Positions 24,873 to 34,707 of a DNA stretch of 64,000 nucleotides are shown piece after piece. The DNA lies in NCBI GenBank assembly GCA_963715025.1, contig CAVQQQ010000004.1, positions 62,001 to 126,000 of the forward strand, read 5' to 3'. Under the pieces are notes generated by a model. The model ran no database searches, was not told the origin of the DNA, and saw only the letters and a list, made by a program, of their open reading frames with translations. The stretch is from DASSJT01 sp963715025 (GTDB lineage Bacteria > Actinomycetota > Actinomycetes > Actinomycetales > Dermatophilaceae). Numbering within the stretch: position 1 is the stretch's first letter; every line of letters begins with the position of its first letter. The position numbers and the translations under genes are program-made.

Positions 24873-27647
24873 CTACGTTTGTGCCTTCGCCCGCCGGTGC
24901 TCGTCGGCCATGCGCGCGCCGAGCTGCGCGCGCGAGGCGATGCCGAGCTTGCGGTAGACGCGCGCCAGGTTGGCCTCGACGGTCTTGGGGCTCATGAAGG
25001 CGGCGCTCGCGACCTCGCGGTTCGTCATTCCCGTCGCGGCGAGCTCGGCGACCCGACGTTCGGTCGGGGTCAGCTCGGCCGACGCGCGGCGCAGGCCGAC
25101 GCGGCCGAGCTCGACCCGGGCCTGCTCGGCCCACGTCGGCGCGCCGAGCCGCTGGAAGATCGCGAGTGCCTCGCCGAGCGCGTCGGCGGCGGCGCGCCGC
25201 TGCTTGACGCGGCGGTGCAGGCGCCCCTGCACGAGGCGATTCCACGCGAGCTCGAATGGGAGCTTCGCCGCCTCGTCGGCGTCGAGCTCGTCGAGCTCGT
25301 CGAACGCGGCGAGCGCCGCCGCGACGTCGCCCTCCGCCGCGAGGACGAGCGCGCGGGTGCGCGGGAGCGTGACGCTGATCCACAGCCTGGGGAAGCTGCG
25401 CCCGCGCTCCTCGAGGCGTGTGAGCGCCTCCCGGGCGCGGTCGCGCTCGCCCAGCGCGACCAGCGACTCGATGTGGAACGGCTCGCTCCGGTCGGGGGCG
25501 AGCTCCTTCATGGCGATCGTCTCCATCCGCTCCCGCATCCGCGTCAGGGTGGCGTCGACCGCACGGTGGTCGCCGTCGACGAAGTCGACGAAGGCGAGAG
25601 TCGACAGGCCGAGCACCTCCCAGGCCACGAGCCCCGCGCGCTCGGCCTTGACGATGAACGGCCCGATCGTGGCCCGCGCCCGCTCGGTCCGGCCGGCGTG
25701 CGCGTCGACGAGCGAGCGAATGCGGAATGCGGCACCCCACGGGCCAGGCTCGTCGAGCTGCTGCGCCAACGCGTCGCATGCCTCATCCACGAACCGCCTC
25801 GCGAGGTCCCACCGTCCCGCGCGGAGCTCGGCCATCGAGAGGTGCGCCAGCCGCTCCGCCCGCCAGAGATCCTCGCCCCGCTCGCGGTACCACTGCTCCT
25901 CGACGATGAAGCGGGCCCGCGCAGCCTCAAAGTCGTCGATCGCCCAGAAGTAGATCAGCGCGAGCGGCGTCTTCGGCGCGTCCGGGCCCGCCCTCGCCTC
26001 CAGCTCGCGCCACTGCTCGAACAGGTCCCAGCGCGGGCCGTGCCCCAGCCCCAGCTCCGCCCAGAACCGGTCGAAGACGATGTTGGCGAGCGGCCCCGGA
26101 TCGTGGTCCGGCCTGAGCACGCGCATCGCCGCTTCCGCGTGCTCGACCGCCCGCCTGGGATCGTGCGTGGTGAAGCTGACGAGCTTCGGGTAGACGCGGG
26201 CCGCGAGCTCGCGGTCGGCGGGCGCCGCCGCCAGGGCCGCCTCGAAGTGCGTCCTCGGCGGGCCGCTGCCGCTGATCCACGCGACCTCGCCAAGCAGGTA
26301 GTGCGCCTGCCCGCGCAGCGACGCGACCGGCGACCGCGTCTCGGGCTCGGCCAGCGTGCGCGCGGTCTCGACGTCGCCGGCGGCCAGACGTGCGGCGGCC
26401 TCGCCGAGCCGGCGTCGCGTCAGCGCCTGCGTTCGTTCGCCGGCCGTCAGCCGTGCGGACGCGGCCAGGAGATCGGCGGCGGCCTCAGGCGCGCCGCGCC
26501 GAGCGGCCCGCGCCGCGGCGCGCTCGATCTCGGCGGCGACGTCCTCGTCCGTGCGTGTCGTGCCGAGCGCCAGGTGGCGGGCACGCTCCTCGGGATCGAC
26601 CACCGCCGTCGCCAGACGCTCGTGCAGCCGGCGCCGCCGCTCGCGTGCTGCGGATCGGTAGACGACCGACGCGAGCAACGGGTGCGTGAACCGGATCCGG
26701 TCGCGCCCGGCGACCAGCACGCCCGCCTCCTCCGCCTCGATCACGGCGGCGCGCGCGTCGCCCTCCCCGTCGAACGCCTCCACGACCGTGGCGACCGTCG
26801 GCTGCGACAGCGCAGCGGCCGCCAGCGCGACGATGCGCGCATCTCGAGACAGGGCCGCGACCCGTGCCGCCACCAGGTCCTCGACGCTCCGCGGCACCGG
26901 CAGCGGCTCGTGCCCGCCTTCGTCACCCCCGAGCGCGCGCGCGATCTCGAGCGCGAAGAATGGGTTGCCGCCGCAAGCGTCCGCGAGCCGGATGAGCAGC
27001 GGCCGCGACAGCGACGTCCCCAGCCGGCCGCCGATCAGGTGGTGCAGCGCCGCCACCGAAAGCGGTCCGACGACGACCCGCTCACATCGGTCGTCTGGCA
27101 GCGCACGCGCGAGCCCGAGCGGCAGCTCGACGTCTCCTTCGACCCGGCGCGCCACAAGCAACGCGAGCCCGGCCGGCAACCGCCGCGCCGCAAACGCGAG
27201 GGCCTGCTCCGACGCCGCGTCGAGCCACTGCACGTCGTCGACCGCCAACAGCACCGGGCCCCGCGACGCGAGCGCGGCGAGAACGGCGACCAGCGCGGCC
27301 GAGATCGTTCGCGCGTCCACCGGCTCGTCCGTCTTTCCGAGCAGGAGCGCCGCCTCGAGCGCGCGCCGCTGGAGCGGCGGCAGCTCGCTCTCCGTCTCCT
27401 CGAACGCCCCGCCGACGAGGTCGGCGACCGCCGAGTACGAGAGCCTCGCCTCGCTCTCCGCCGGGCGCGCCTGCAGCACACGGAAACCGCGCGCATCGGC
27501 GGCCCGCACCGCCTCCAGCCAGAGCGTCGTCTTGCCGATCCCAGCCTCGCCGTCGAGGACGAGGGCGGCCGCACCTTCGGCCGCGCGGTCGAGGAGGCGC
27601 TCGGTCGCGGCGAGCTCCTGCTCGCGGCCGATGATCGCCGGCTCCAC
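24873..27647 (-). CDS. Large LuxR-family regulator with N-terminal ATPase domain
   Basis: A 924-residue LAL-type regulator. The AAA/NACHT-like ATPase lies at residues 1-300 with Walker A LDGEAGIGKTTLW and Walker B VLLAVDDVQWLD. A long helical, TPR-like middle follows. The C-terminal LuxR helix-turn-helix is LTPTERRVAELAATGMTNRE then VASAAFMSPKTVEANLARVY. Such proteins sense a ligand through the repeat region and activate transcription. The gene follows the ABC substrate-binding remnant by a single base, so it may once have been part of that operon. Wording such as RRAKAQT and GC-rich CGC/GCG usage fit an origin outside the host group (inference). Confidence 0.9.
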   Translation of the reverse strand: MEPAIIGREQELAATERLLDRAAEGAAALVLDGEAGIGKTTLWLEAVRAADARGFRVLQARPAESEARLSYSAVADLVGGAFEETESELPPLQRRALEAALLLGKTDEPVDARTISAALVAVLAALASRGPVLLAVDDVQWLDAASEQALAFAARRLPAGLALLVARRVEGDVELPLGLARALPDDRCERVVVGPLSVAALHHLIGGRLGTSLSRPLLIRLADACGGNPFFALEIARALGGDEGGHEPLPVPRSVEDLVAARVAALSRDARIVALAAAALSQPTVATVVEAFDGEGDARAAVIEAEEAGVLVAGRDRIRFTHPLLASVVYRSAARERRRRLHERLATAVVDPEERARHLALGTTRTDEDVAAEIERAAARAARRGAPEAAADLLAASARLTAGERTQALTRRRLGEAAARLAAGDVETARTLAEPETRSPVASLRGQAHYLLGEVAWISGSGPPRTHFEAALAAAPADRELAARVYPKLVSFTTHDPRRAVEHAEAAMRVLRPDHDPGPLANIVFDRFWAELGLGHGPRWDLFEQWRELEARAGPDAPKTPLALIYFWAIDDFEAARARFIVEEQWYRERGEDLWRAERLAHLSMAELRAGRWDLARRFVDEACDALAQQLDEPGPWGAAFRIRSLVDAHAGRTERARATIGPFIVKAERAGLVAWEVLGLSTLAFVDFVDGDHRAVDATLTRMRERMETIAMKELAPDRSEPFHIESLVALGERDRAREALTRLEERGRSFPRLWISVTLPRTRALVLAAEGDVAAALAAFDELDELDADEAAKLPFELAWNRLVQGRLHRRVKQRRAAADALGEALAIFQRLGAPTWAEQARVELGRVGLRRASAELTPTERRVAELAATGMTNREVASAAFMSPKTVEANLARVYRKLGIASRAQLGARMADEHRRAKAQT

Positions 27648-27648
27648 G

Positions 27649-27921
27649 CTACTTCACGACCCCTTTGGCCGGGATTGCTGCAGTCAACCTCCCGGCCAGG
27701 TTGTGCGGGCGCACGATCTTCCTCTCCGGCGCCGTCAGCAGAGCTGTCGTCGGCGCGCTCCGCCGGCGGATGTCGATCCCCTGCCCCGGACGACGCCAGG
27801 CTGCTTCGCGTAGCAGGCGAGCGGGGTCTGCTCGACCGGTAGGACCCCCACCCTGACCGTAGCAGGCGGGGCGGGCGCGGCTGGCGACCAGCGCTAGCGA
27901 CGAAGTCTTGAGGCGCTTCAT
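27649..27921 (-). pseudogene. Remnant of an ABC substrate-binding lipoprotein gene
   Basis: The frame opens MKRLKTSSLALVASRARPAC, a basic start and short hydrophobic stretch ending in a cysteine, like a degraded lipoprotein signal. The remaining 70 residues (ending AGRLTAAIPAKGVVK) match nothing recognisable and are far too short for a binding protein. It begins 14 bases after the stop of the ATPase remnant, the same order as in the intact transporter on the other strand. Internal deletion is inferred. Confidence 0.45.
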
Positions 27922-27935
27922 CGGCTCGAGAGCGA

Positions 27936-28160
27936 TCATCGCGTGGATGGCGGCTCGCGGACCGCGACGAACTGCCCCGAGTTCCGGGTCTCGACCGGCG
28001 CCCGCGCGCCCGTGCGACGCCGACGTGGAGCGAGGCAACGAGGCAACCGGGCCGCGAGACGAAACGAGTAGGCGGTCGGCGATGCTCACGGCCTGGTCGA
28101 TGTCGTGCGTCACATGCGCGATCGTGACACGTCGGTGGGCGAGCTCGTCATCGATACACG
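27936..28160 (-). pseudogene. C-terminal remnant of a second ABC transporter ATPase
   Basis: In one frame it reads DDELAHRRVTIAHVTHDIDQ then AVSIADRLLVSSRGPVAS. After a frameshift it continues as ARAPVETRNSGQFVAVRE and stops at 27936. These align with GELNERRMTIVQVTHDIDEA, VYLGDRVLILSSTPG and SRSSPQFLAVRN of the intact ATPase at 29.8-30.7 kb. The Walker A, signature and Walker B parts are absent; the bases upstream (28160-28300) have no recognisable coding. This is the tail of a paralogous, divergently oriented operon. Confidence 0.65.
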
Positions 28161-28302
28161 GGAACACGTCCTGGTGTTGCTTCCAGCCGGGGCGGGCGGG
28201 ATAGTCGGCGACATGCCAGACGCTGCGCGCCGACGACCGTCGGGAGGCGCGTCCCGAGGGACGGTTCGCGACGCCTCGAGCGCCCCGCGAAGGTGCCCGC
28301 CC

Positions 28303-29067
28303 GTGAAGCGACCGAACGTCGTCGGCTGGGTCGTCGTCTTCGTCGTCGTCGCGTCGGTGGAAGCACTCGTCCGGCTGCTCGGGCTGGGCGACAGCGTGCC
28401 GACCCCCACGGCGACGGCGCACGCGCTCGTAGCCGAGCTGAGGACGGGCACGCTCGCCGGCGAGCTCGGAGCGACGGTCGACAGCTACGCCCAGGGGCTC
28501 GCAATCGCCGTCGTCGTCGGGGTCGTGGTCGGCGTCCTGATCGGCAGCTTCCGCGCGCTGCTCGATGCCTCGTCCGTCCTGACCGAGTTCCTGCGACCGA
28601 TCCCCGCGGTCGCGTTGATCCCGCTCGCTGTCCTCTTCTTCGGCTTCGGCGCGCCGATGCGGCGTTGGATCGTCGCCTACGCCGCCCTGTGGCCGATTGT
28701 CCTGAACGCGCTCTACGGAGCCCGCGGTGTCGACCGCGTTCTCCACGACGTTGCGCGGACGTCGGGCGTCGGCGCCGTCGGCCGACTCGTTCGAGTCACG
28801 CTGCCCGCCTCGCTGCCGAGCATCGCCACGGGCGTCAGGGTCGGCGCCTCGATCGGGCTGCTCGTCGCCGTCACGGCCGAATCGGTCAGCGGGACCGACG
28901 GCGTCGGGGCGTACATGCAGCGACAGGGGAACGCGTTCCGACTGCCGGAGTTGTACGCGGCCGTCGTCCTCGTCGGCTGCTTCGGCTACGTCGTCAATCG
29001 CGCGCTGCGCGCGGCCGAGCGCCGGCTCGTATTCTGGGCCGGCGAGGAACGACTGGCTGAGCGGTGA
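28303..29067 (+). CDS. ABC transporter permease, SsuC/NMT1-associated family (first)
   Basis: A 254-residue inner-membrane permease with about six helices. The cytoplasmic coupling (EAA-like) loop reads DVARTSGVGAVGRLVRVTLP ASLPSIATG. GTG 28303 is chosen because MKRPNVVGWVVVFVVVASVE begins there and is a typical first helix; the open frame continues upstream through non-protein-like sequence. It overlaps the second permease (TGATG). The family imports nitrate, sulfonates, taurine or thiamine precursors; the substrate here is not known. Confidence 0.88.
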   Translation: MKRPNVVGWVVVFVVVASVEALVRLLGLGDSVPTPTATAHALVAELRTGTLAGELGATVDSYAQGLAIAVVVGVVVGVLIGSFRALLDASSVLTEFLRPIPAVALIPLAVLFFGFGAPMRRWIVAYAALWPIVLNALYGARGVDRVLHDVARTSGVGAVGRLVRVTLPASLPSIATGVRVGASIGLLVAVTAESVSGTDGVGAYMQRQGNAFRLPELYAAVVLVGCFGYVVNRALRAAERRLVFWAGEERLAER

Positions 29068-29849
29068 TGGTCCGGCTCGTCAGGCGCGTCGGCCGGCCGG
29101 TCCTCGGCTGGCTCGTCTTCGCTGCGGCCGTCGGGATCTGGGAGGCGTTGGCCCGGAGCGAGGGATCCTTCCTGCTGCCGACGCCGAGCGCGGTCACAGA
29201 GCACGCGTGGCATGTCTGGCCCACGCCGGAGTTCCTGGGCAACGTCGAGGCGAGCCTGAGGCGCCTTGCGGCCGGGTATGCGATCGGCGTATCGGTCGGC
29301 GTCGCCGTCGGGGTTTCGATGGGCTCGTCGCGGCGCGCAAGGCAGGCGCTCGAGCCGCTCGTCGAGCTCCTGCGGGCGACGCCGGCGATCGCGCTGGTGC
29401 CGGCGCTGATCGTGATGCTCGGCGTCGGCGATCGGATGCGCATCGCGGTCATCGCCTTCGGGGTCGTCTTCCCGGTGCTCGTCAACAGCATGGACGGCGT
29501 TCGCGCCGCGTCGCCCGAGCTCCACGAGACGGCATCGCTGCTCCGCTTGGGGCGAGCCGAGCGGATCCTCCGCGTAGATCTTCCCGCCGCCCTGCCGTCG
29601 ATCTTCGCCGGCCTTCGGGTCGCTGTCTCGATCGGTCTCGTCATGGTCGTCGTCTCCGAGTTCGTCGGCGGCGGCGACGGGCTCGGGCACTACATCCTCG
29701 TCGAGCGGTCGCAGTTCAACATCCCCGAGATGTATGCCGGGATCCTCTTCCTCGGCTTGCTCGGACTCGTCCTGAACGGCGTCTTCGTGCTCATCGGGCG
29801 GCGGGCCCTCTCCTGGCACTTCGAAACGACGGGTCATGGCGAGCGCTAA
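29067..29849 (+). CDS. ABC transporter permease, SsuC/NMT1-associated family (second)
   Basis: A 260-residue permease paralogous to the one before it. The first helix is VLGWLVFAAAVGIWEALARS and the EAA-like loop is ETASLLRLGRAERILRVDLP AALPSIFAG. Two different permeases suggest a heterodimeric channel. ATG 29067 overlaps the previous stop by one base; GTG 29064 is an alternative start. Its 3' end overlaps the ATPase gene by 14 bases. Confidence 0.88.
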   Translation: MVRLVRRVGRPVLGWLVFAAAVGIWEALARSEGSFLLPTPSAVTEHAWHVWPTPEFLGNVEASLRRLAAGYAIGVSVGVAVGVSMGSSRRARQALEPLVELLRATPAIALVPALIVMLGVGDRMRIAVIAFGVVFPVLVNSMDGVRAASPELHETASLLRLGRAERILRVDLPAALPSIFAGLRVAVSIGLVMVVVSEFVGGGDGLGHYILVERSQFNIPEMYAGILFLGLLGLVLNGVFVLIGRRALSWHFETTGHGER

Positions 29850-30657
29850 AGCCACCCGTTCGGGCGAGGGCCGGCGGCGGACAGCAGCCCCCGTCGTCAG
29901 CGTCGCATCCCTCGGTTTCCGCTACGTCCGGGACGGCCCACCGGCACTATGCGAGGTGACCTTCGACGTCCACGAGGGCGAGTTTCTCACCGTGGTCGGA
30001 CCGTCGGGCTGCGGCAAGACGACGCTGCTGCGCGTCCTTTCCGGCCTGACCCGGCCGACTGAAGGCGCAGTGCTTCTCGACGGCCGACCGGTTCTGGGTC
30101 CGCCGCCGGAGATCGCTCTCGTCTTCCAGGACTACAACCGGTCGCTCTTCCCGTGGCTCACCGTGATCCGCAACGTCATGTTTCCGCTGCGTCGCACGCA
30201 ACTCTCCGGAGGCGCGAGGGTCGCGCGAGCCGAGGCGGTTCTGCACGACCTCGGTCTCCGCGACGCCGCGCGCAAATACCCCTGGCAGCTGTCCGGTGGG
30301 ATGGCCCAGCGGGTCGCCATCGCCCGTGCCCTCGTATCGCGCCCGAGGCTGCTGTTGCTCGACGAACCGTTTGCCTCGGTCGATGCACTCACACGTGAAG
30401 AGCTCCAGGACGTCGTCCTGCGCGTGCACGGCGAGCTCAACGAACGCCGTATGACCATCGTGCAGGTGACGCACGACATCGACGAAGCCGTCTACCTCGG
30501 CGATCGCGTCCTCATCCTGAGCTCCACACCGGGACGGGTCGTCGGGTCGATCGACGTCGACGTGCCGCGTCCGCGCGAACAGACGGCGAGCCGCAGCTCA
30601 CCTCAATTCCTTGCCGTCCGGAACGAAATCCACGAGATCATCAGAAGGCCCCAGTGA
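29836..30657 (+). CDS. ABC transporter ATP-binding protein
   Basis: A 273-residue ATPase of the nitrate/sulfonate/taurine class. Walker A is VGPSGCGKTTLLR, the Q-loop is LVFQDYNRSLFPW, the signature is WQLSGGMAQRVAIARAL, Walker B is LLLLDEPFASVDAL and the switch His is in VTHDIDEAV. The N-terminal 20 residues are basic and variable. It powers import by the two permeases. A degraded relative lies on the opposite strand 2 kb upstream. Confidence 0.93.
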   Translation: MASAKATRSGEGRRRTAAPVVSVASLGFRYVRDGPPALCEVTFDVHEGEFLTVVGPSGCGKTTLLRVLSGLTRPTEGAVLLDGRPVLGPPPEIALVFQDYNRSLFPWLTVIRNVMFPLRRTQLSGGARVARAEAVLHDLGLRDAARKYPWQLSGGMAQRVAIARALVSRPRLLLLDEPFASVDALTREELQDVVLRVHGELNERRMTIVQVTHDIDEAVYLGDRVLILSSTPGRVVGSIDVDVPRPREQTASRSSPQFLAVRNEIHEIIRRPQ

Positions 30658-31667
30658 GACGCCAGCAAGCGAACATCTGCATGCATCCCATCGCCGGCGA
30701 GAGGAAGCGAACGCGCCGGCTCGTACGGCTCTGTTGCATCGGGCTCGCGCTCGCCGTCTCCGCGTGCCGGGCGGACACGCCAGCTCGGACGACGGTCACG
30801 GGCCCGGCAACTCCGACGACGGTCAACATCACCGCGCTTCCGATCGAGCCGACGGCGCTCGCCTTCTACGCGAAGGAGCGGGGCTTCTTCAGCCGTGAGG
30901 GCATCGATGCGAGGATCACTGTGATCAACGATCCACAACAGGCTCCTGCTGCCGTGCTCTCGCGCACGGCCGCGTTCTCGAGCTACAGCGTGAGCGGTCT
31001 CGCCGTCTTGAAATCTCGCGGCGCACCAGTGCGCCTCGTCGCCGCAGGCGCGCTCTATCTGCCAAAGGCGCCGACGACCGCGCTCGTCTCGGCGAAGGGG
31101 AAGTGGTTCGGGCGCGCCAGCGACCTGGTTGGAAAGACGATCGCCATCGATGCTCCGAACACCCCCGCCCATATCGGGCTGTTGCGATGGCTCAAGCGCA
31201 ACGGGGTCGACGCTGGTGACGTTCGCATCGTGGAAATGCCGTTCCCACAGATGGTCGGCCCGCTGAGCAGAGGACGGGTCGACGCTGCCGTGCTGCCGGA
31301 GCCGGTCCTGACGCTCGCACTGCAGCGAGGCGCCACGCGCATCGCTCCCATCTTCAACGCGGTCTGTGCGCGCGATTGCCTCGGAACGGTCTGGATCGCG
31401 CGCCGCGACGTCGACTCGGACCTGGCAGCGCGGTTTCGAAAGGCGATTCAGGCGGCCGCCGCGTGGGCGAACCAGCAGGAAAACGAGCGCGCCAGCGGCG
31501 CCATTCTCGCCAAGTACACCGAACTCGACCGAGCGCTGATCGCCAAGGTGACGAGAACGCGGTTCGCCACGCGGCTGAGGCCGGAGCTCGCGCAACCGTG
31601 GATCGACGTGTACGCAGAATTCGGCGTCATCCCGTCGTCATTTCCGGCGATCGACCTGACCAAATAG
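30654..31667 (+). CDS. ABC transporter substrate-binding lipoprotein, NMT1/THI5-like
   Basis: A 337-residue periplasmic-type binding protein. A long basic N-terminus precedes the lipoprotein signal LVRLCCIGLALAVSAC, where Cys38 or so would be lipidated. The family pattern FYAKERGFFSREGIDARITV and the later GRASDLVGKTIAIDAP and FPQMVGPLSRGRVDAAVLPEP are those of NMT1/THI5 and SsuA-like proteins. It overlaps the ATPase stop (GTGA) and ends the operon. Candidate ligands are pyrimidine, sulfonate or aromatic compounds; nothing in the sequence decides. Confidence 0.85.
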   Translation: MRRQQANICMHPIAGERKRTRRLVRLCCIGLALAVSACRADTPARTTVTGPATPTTVNITALPIEPTALAFYAKERGFFSREGIDARITVINDPQQAPAAVLSRTAAFSSYSVSGLAVLKSRGAPVRLVAAGALYLPKAPTTALVSAKGKWFGRASDLVGKTIAIDAPNTPAHIGLLRWLKRNGVDAGDVRIVEMPFPQMVGPLSRGRVDAAVLPEPVLTLALQRGATRIAPIFNAVCARDCLGTVWIARRDVDSDLAARFRKAIQAAAAWANQQENERASGAILAKYTELDRALIAKVTRTRFATRLRPELAQPWIDVYAEFGVIPSSFPAIDLTK

Positions 31668-32342
31668 GGGAGTCCTCTATCCGACTTTGCAGCGAAGACG
31701 ATAACCCCGCGAAGCCGAGGATCAACATCGCCCATGCGGGCCACATACAACCGGACGTACACCATTCAGCCCATCCGGCTCAAGCAAGCCGGTGAGGGTC
31801 CGGTGGCGCGACGTCGTACGATCCGCTCACGGAGTCGGAGCGTGGCGTCCGCGGGTCCGTTCACCGCGACGTCGGTCGCGGCGTCTACCTTGTCCGTTGG
31901 TTCTGGCGTCGTCGTCAGCTTCTCCTCGCTGGCTCACCTGACCGCATCGGCGCGCTTTCGCGCCCGGGCACCGGGCCCGGTATCCGGCCGGTTATGCGGG
32001 ACGGCCGCTCGGAGGGGGCGGCCATCGTGTCCCGTTTTCCCGTCGCCGTTTGGCTGCCGGCGTTGGCTTCTCGGTCATCCGATGCCCCGCCGGGGGGTTG
32101 GGCCAGGGCTGCGCTTCACGAGGCATCAACGAGGGTTTATGCGATTCACCCATCCGGTCTTCCCTGGCCTGTGGCCGCCCGGGGTGGGGCGGGCCGCCCG
32201 CCTGTGGGCTCAGCGACTGCCGAAGGTACGACCACGCCGGCGCCCATCGCACCGGCTGCGAGTGCCACAACGAGCACCCCGCAAAGTTGCCAGCCAATCC
32301 AGGAACCACGCGAGCTGGCGAGCCCGGCACGGTCATCCCGGC
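31668..32342. other. Long intergenic region at the right edge of the accessory segment
   Basis: Between the transporter operon and the groEL terminator there is no convincing gene. Plus-strand frames here are open but of basic, low-complexity composition. A minus-strand stretch near 32220-32310 could encode one hydrophobic segment (LCGVLVVALAAGAMGAGVVV), but a stop precedes it and I find no good start. The junction between foreign and host DNA is expected somewhere in these bases. Confidence 0.4.
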
Positions 32343-32356
32343 GTCAAGACAGCGAG

Positions 32357-32384
32357 GGGGCGCCTCCCGGGTGGGAGGCGCCCC
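32357..32384 (-). terminator. groESL transcription terminator
   Basis: GGGGCGCCTCCC and GGGAGGCGCCCC pair as a 12-base stem with a four-base loop (GGGT), 46 bases beyond the groEL stop. There is no clean U-tract, as is common in actinobacteria. Nearly the same hairpin follows greA at 62226. Confidence 0.75.
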
Positions 32385-32430
32385 ATCAATGAGCGGTATG
32401 CCGTGTGGCTGGCCTGGTCGTGGCTGGCCG

Positions 32431-34047
<1,617 letters not shown>

Positions 34048-34078
34048 GGCTGTCCTTCTCGAGTGTGGTGATGTTCAG

Positions 34079-34100
34079 GGGGTGCAGCCGGACGCACCCC
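34079..34100 (-). other. Intercistronic hairpin between groES and groEL
   Basis: GGGGTGC and GCACCCC form a seven-base stem with an eight-base loop, 32 bases upstream of the groEL start. Such a hairpin may process or partly attenuate the groESL transcript, adjusting the GroES/GroEL ratio (inference). Confidence 0.45.
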
Positions 34101-34169
34101 GGCCACAGGCTCAGGCGAGCCTCAGGTCCGGGGTGCGGTCACGGCATACGCGATGTCTGTGCTGATCGC

Positions 34170-34466
34170 TCAGCCGACGATGGCGAGCACGTCGCGAGCG
34201 GAGAGGATGAGGTACTCCTCGCCGCCGTGCTTGATCTCGGTGCCGCCGTACTTGCTGTAGAGGACCCGGTCGCCGACCTTGACGTCGAGCGGGATGCGCT
34301 CGTCGCCGTCCTCGTTCCACCGGCCCGGGCCGACCGCCAGGACCTCGCCCTCCTGGGGCTTCTCCTTGGCGGTGTCCGGGATGACCAGGCCAGACGCGGT
34401 GGTCTGCTCGGCTTCGACGGACTTGACCACGATCCGGTCTTCGAGCGGCTTGATGGAAACCGACAC
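34170..34466 (-). CDS. groES: Co-chaperonin GroES
   Basis: A 98-residue GroES: SVSIKPLEDRIVVKSVEAEQ at the start, the mobile loop TTASGLVIPDTAKEKPQEG, and GDRVLYSKYGGTEIKHGGEE at the end. GTG 34466 has a GGGGAGG seven to nine bases upstream, and the frame upstream is not GroES-like. The gene is 122 bases before groEL and is preceded by two CIRCE-type operators, indicating HrcA control. Confidence 0.96.
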   Translation of the reverse strand: MSVSIKPLEDRIVVKSVEAEQTTASGLVIPDTAKEKPQEGEVLAVGPGRWNEDGDERIPLDVKVGDRVLYSKYGGTEIKHGGEEYLILSARDVLAIVG

Positions 34467-34564
34467 GATGTTGACCTCCCCTTTGGGAATGTCGGAGTGA
34501 CAGTGAACACATGCAGGGGTGCGCCGGTGAGGCCGCGCCGTCGCGGGGATCGCAGTCTCGGACG

Positions 34565-34591
34565 CTGGCACTCCAACGGGTGGAGTGCCAG
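34565..34591. promoter_or_regulatory. CIRCE-like operator, gene-proximal copy
   Basis: CTGGCACTC, nine bases, GAGTGCCAG. This has the exact 9-N9-9 geometry of CIRCE and the core GCACTC/GAGTGC, with only the outer bases differing from TTAGCACTC/GAGTGCTAA. It would bind the HrcA repressor about 100 bases upstream of groES. Confidence 0.8.
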
Positions 34592-34611
34592 TGCTGAATC
34601 TAGGCGGGTGA

Positions 34612-34638
34612 TTAGCACTCGGTCAACTTGAGTGCCAA
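34612..34638. promoter_or_regulatory. CIRCE operator, distal copy
   Basis: TTAGCACTC, nine bases, GAGTGCCAA; 17 of the 18 arm bases match the CIRCE consensus. It lies 20 bases from the proximal copy. The start of the divergent methyltransferase gene is 70 bases away, so HrcA bound here could also affect that gene. Confidence 0.9.
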
Positions 34639-34707
34639 TACCCGGAGCGCCGCGCCTCGGTGCAAACCTCGAAAAGGCGCGGGCCGCGGTCGGAGTCGGG
34701 CCCCCAC

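Noticed and set aside
24879..27842. A 987-codon plus-strand open frame opposite the LuxR-type regulator
   Set aside because: It is the antisense shadow of a well-supported gene; its product is Arg/Ala/Pro-rich and has no family motifs.
32220..32320. Small hydrophobic minus-strand ORF before the groEL terminator
   Set aside because: A stop lies just upstream, no start codon with a ribosome-binding site is present, and composition alone could produce it.
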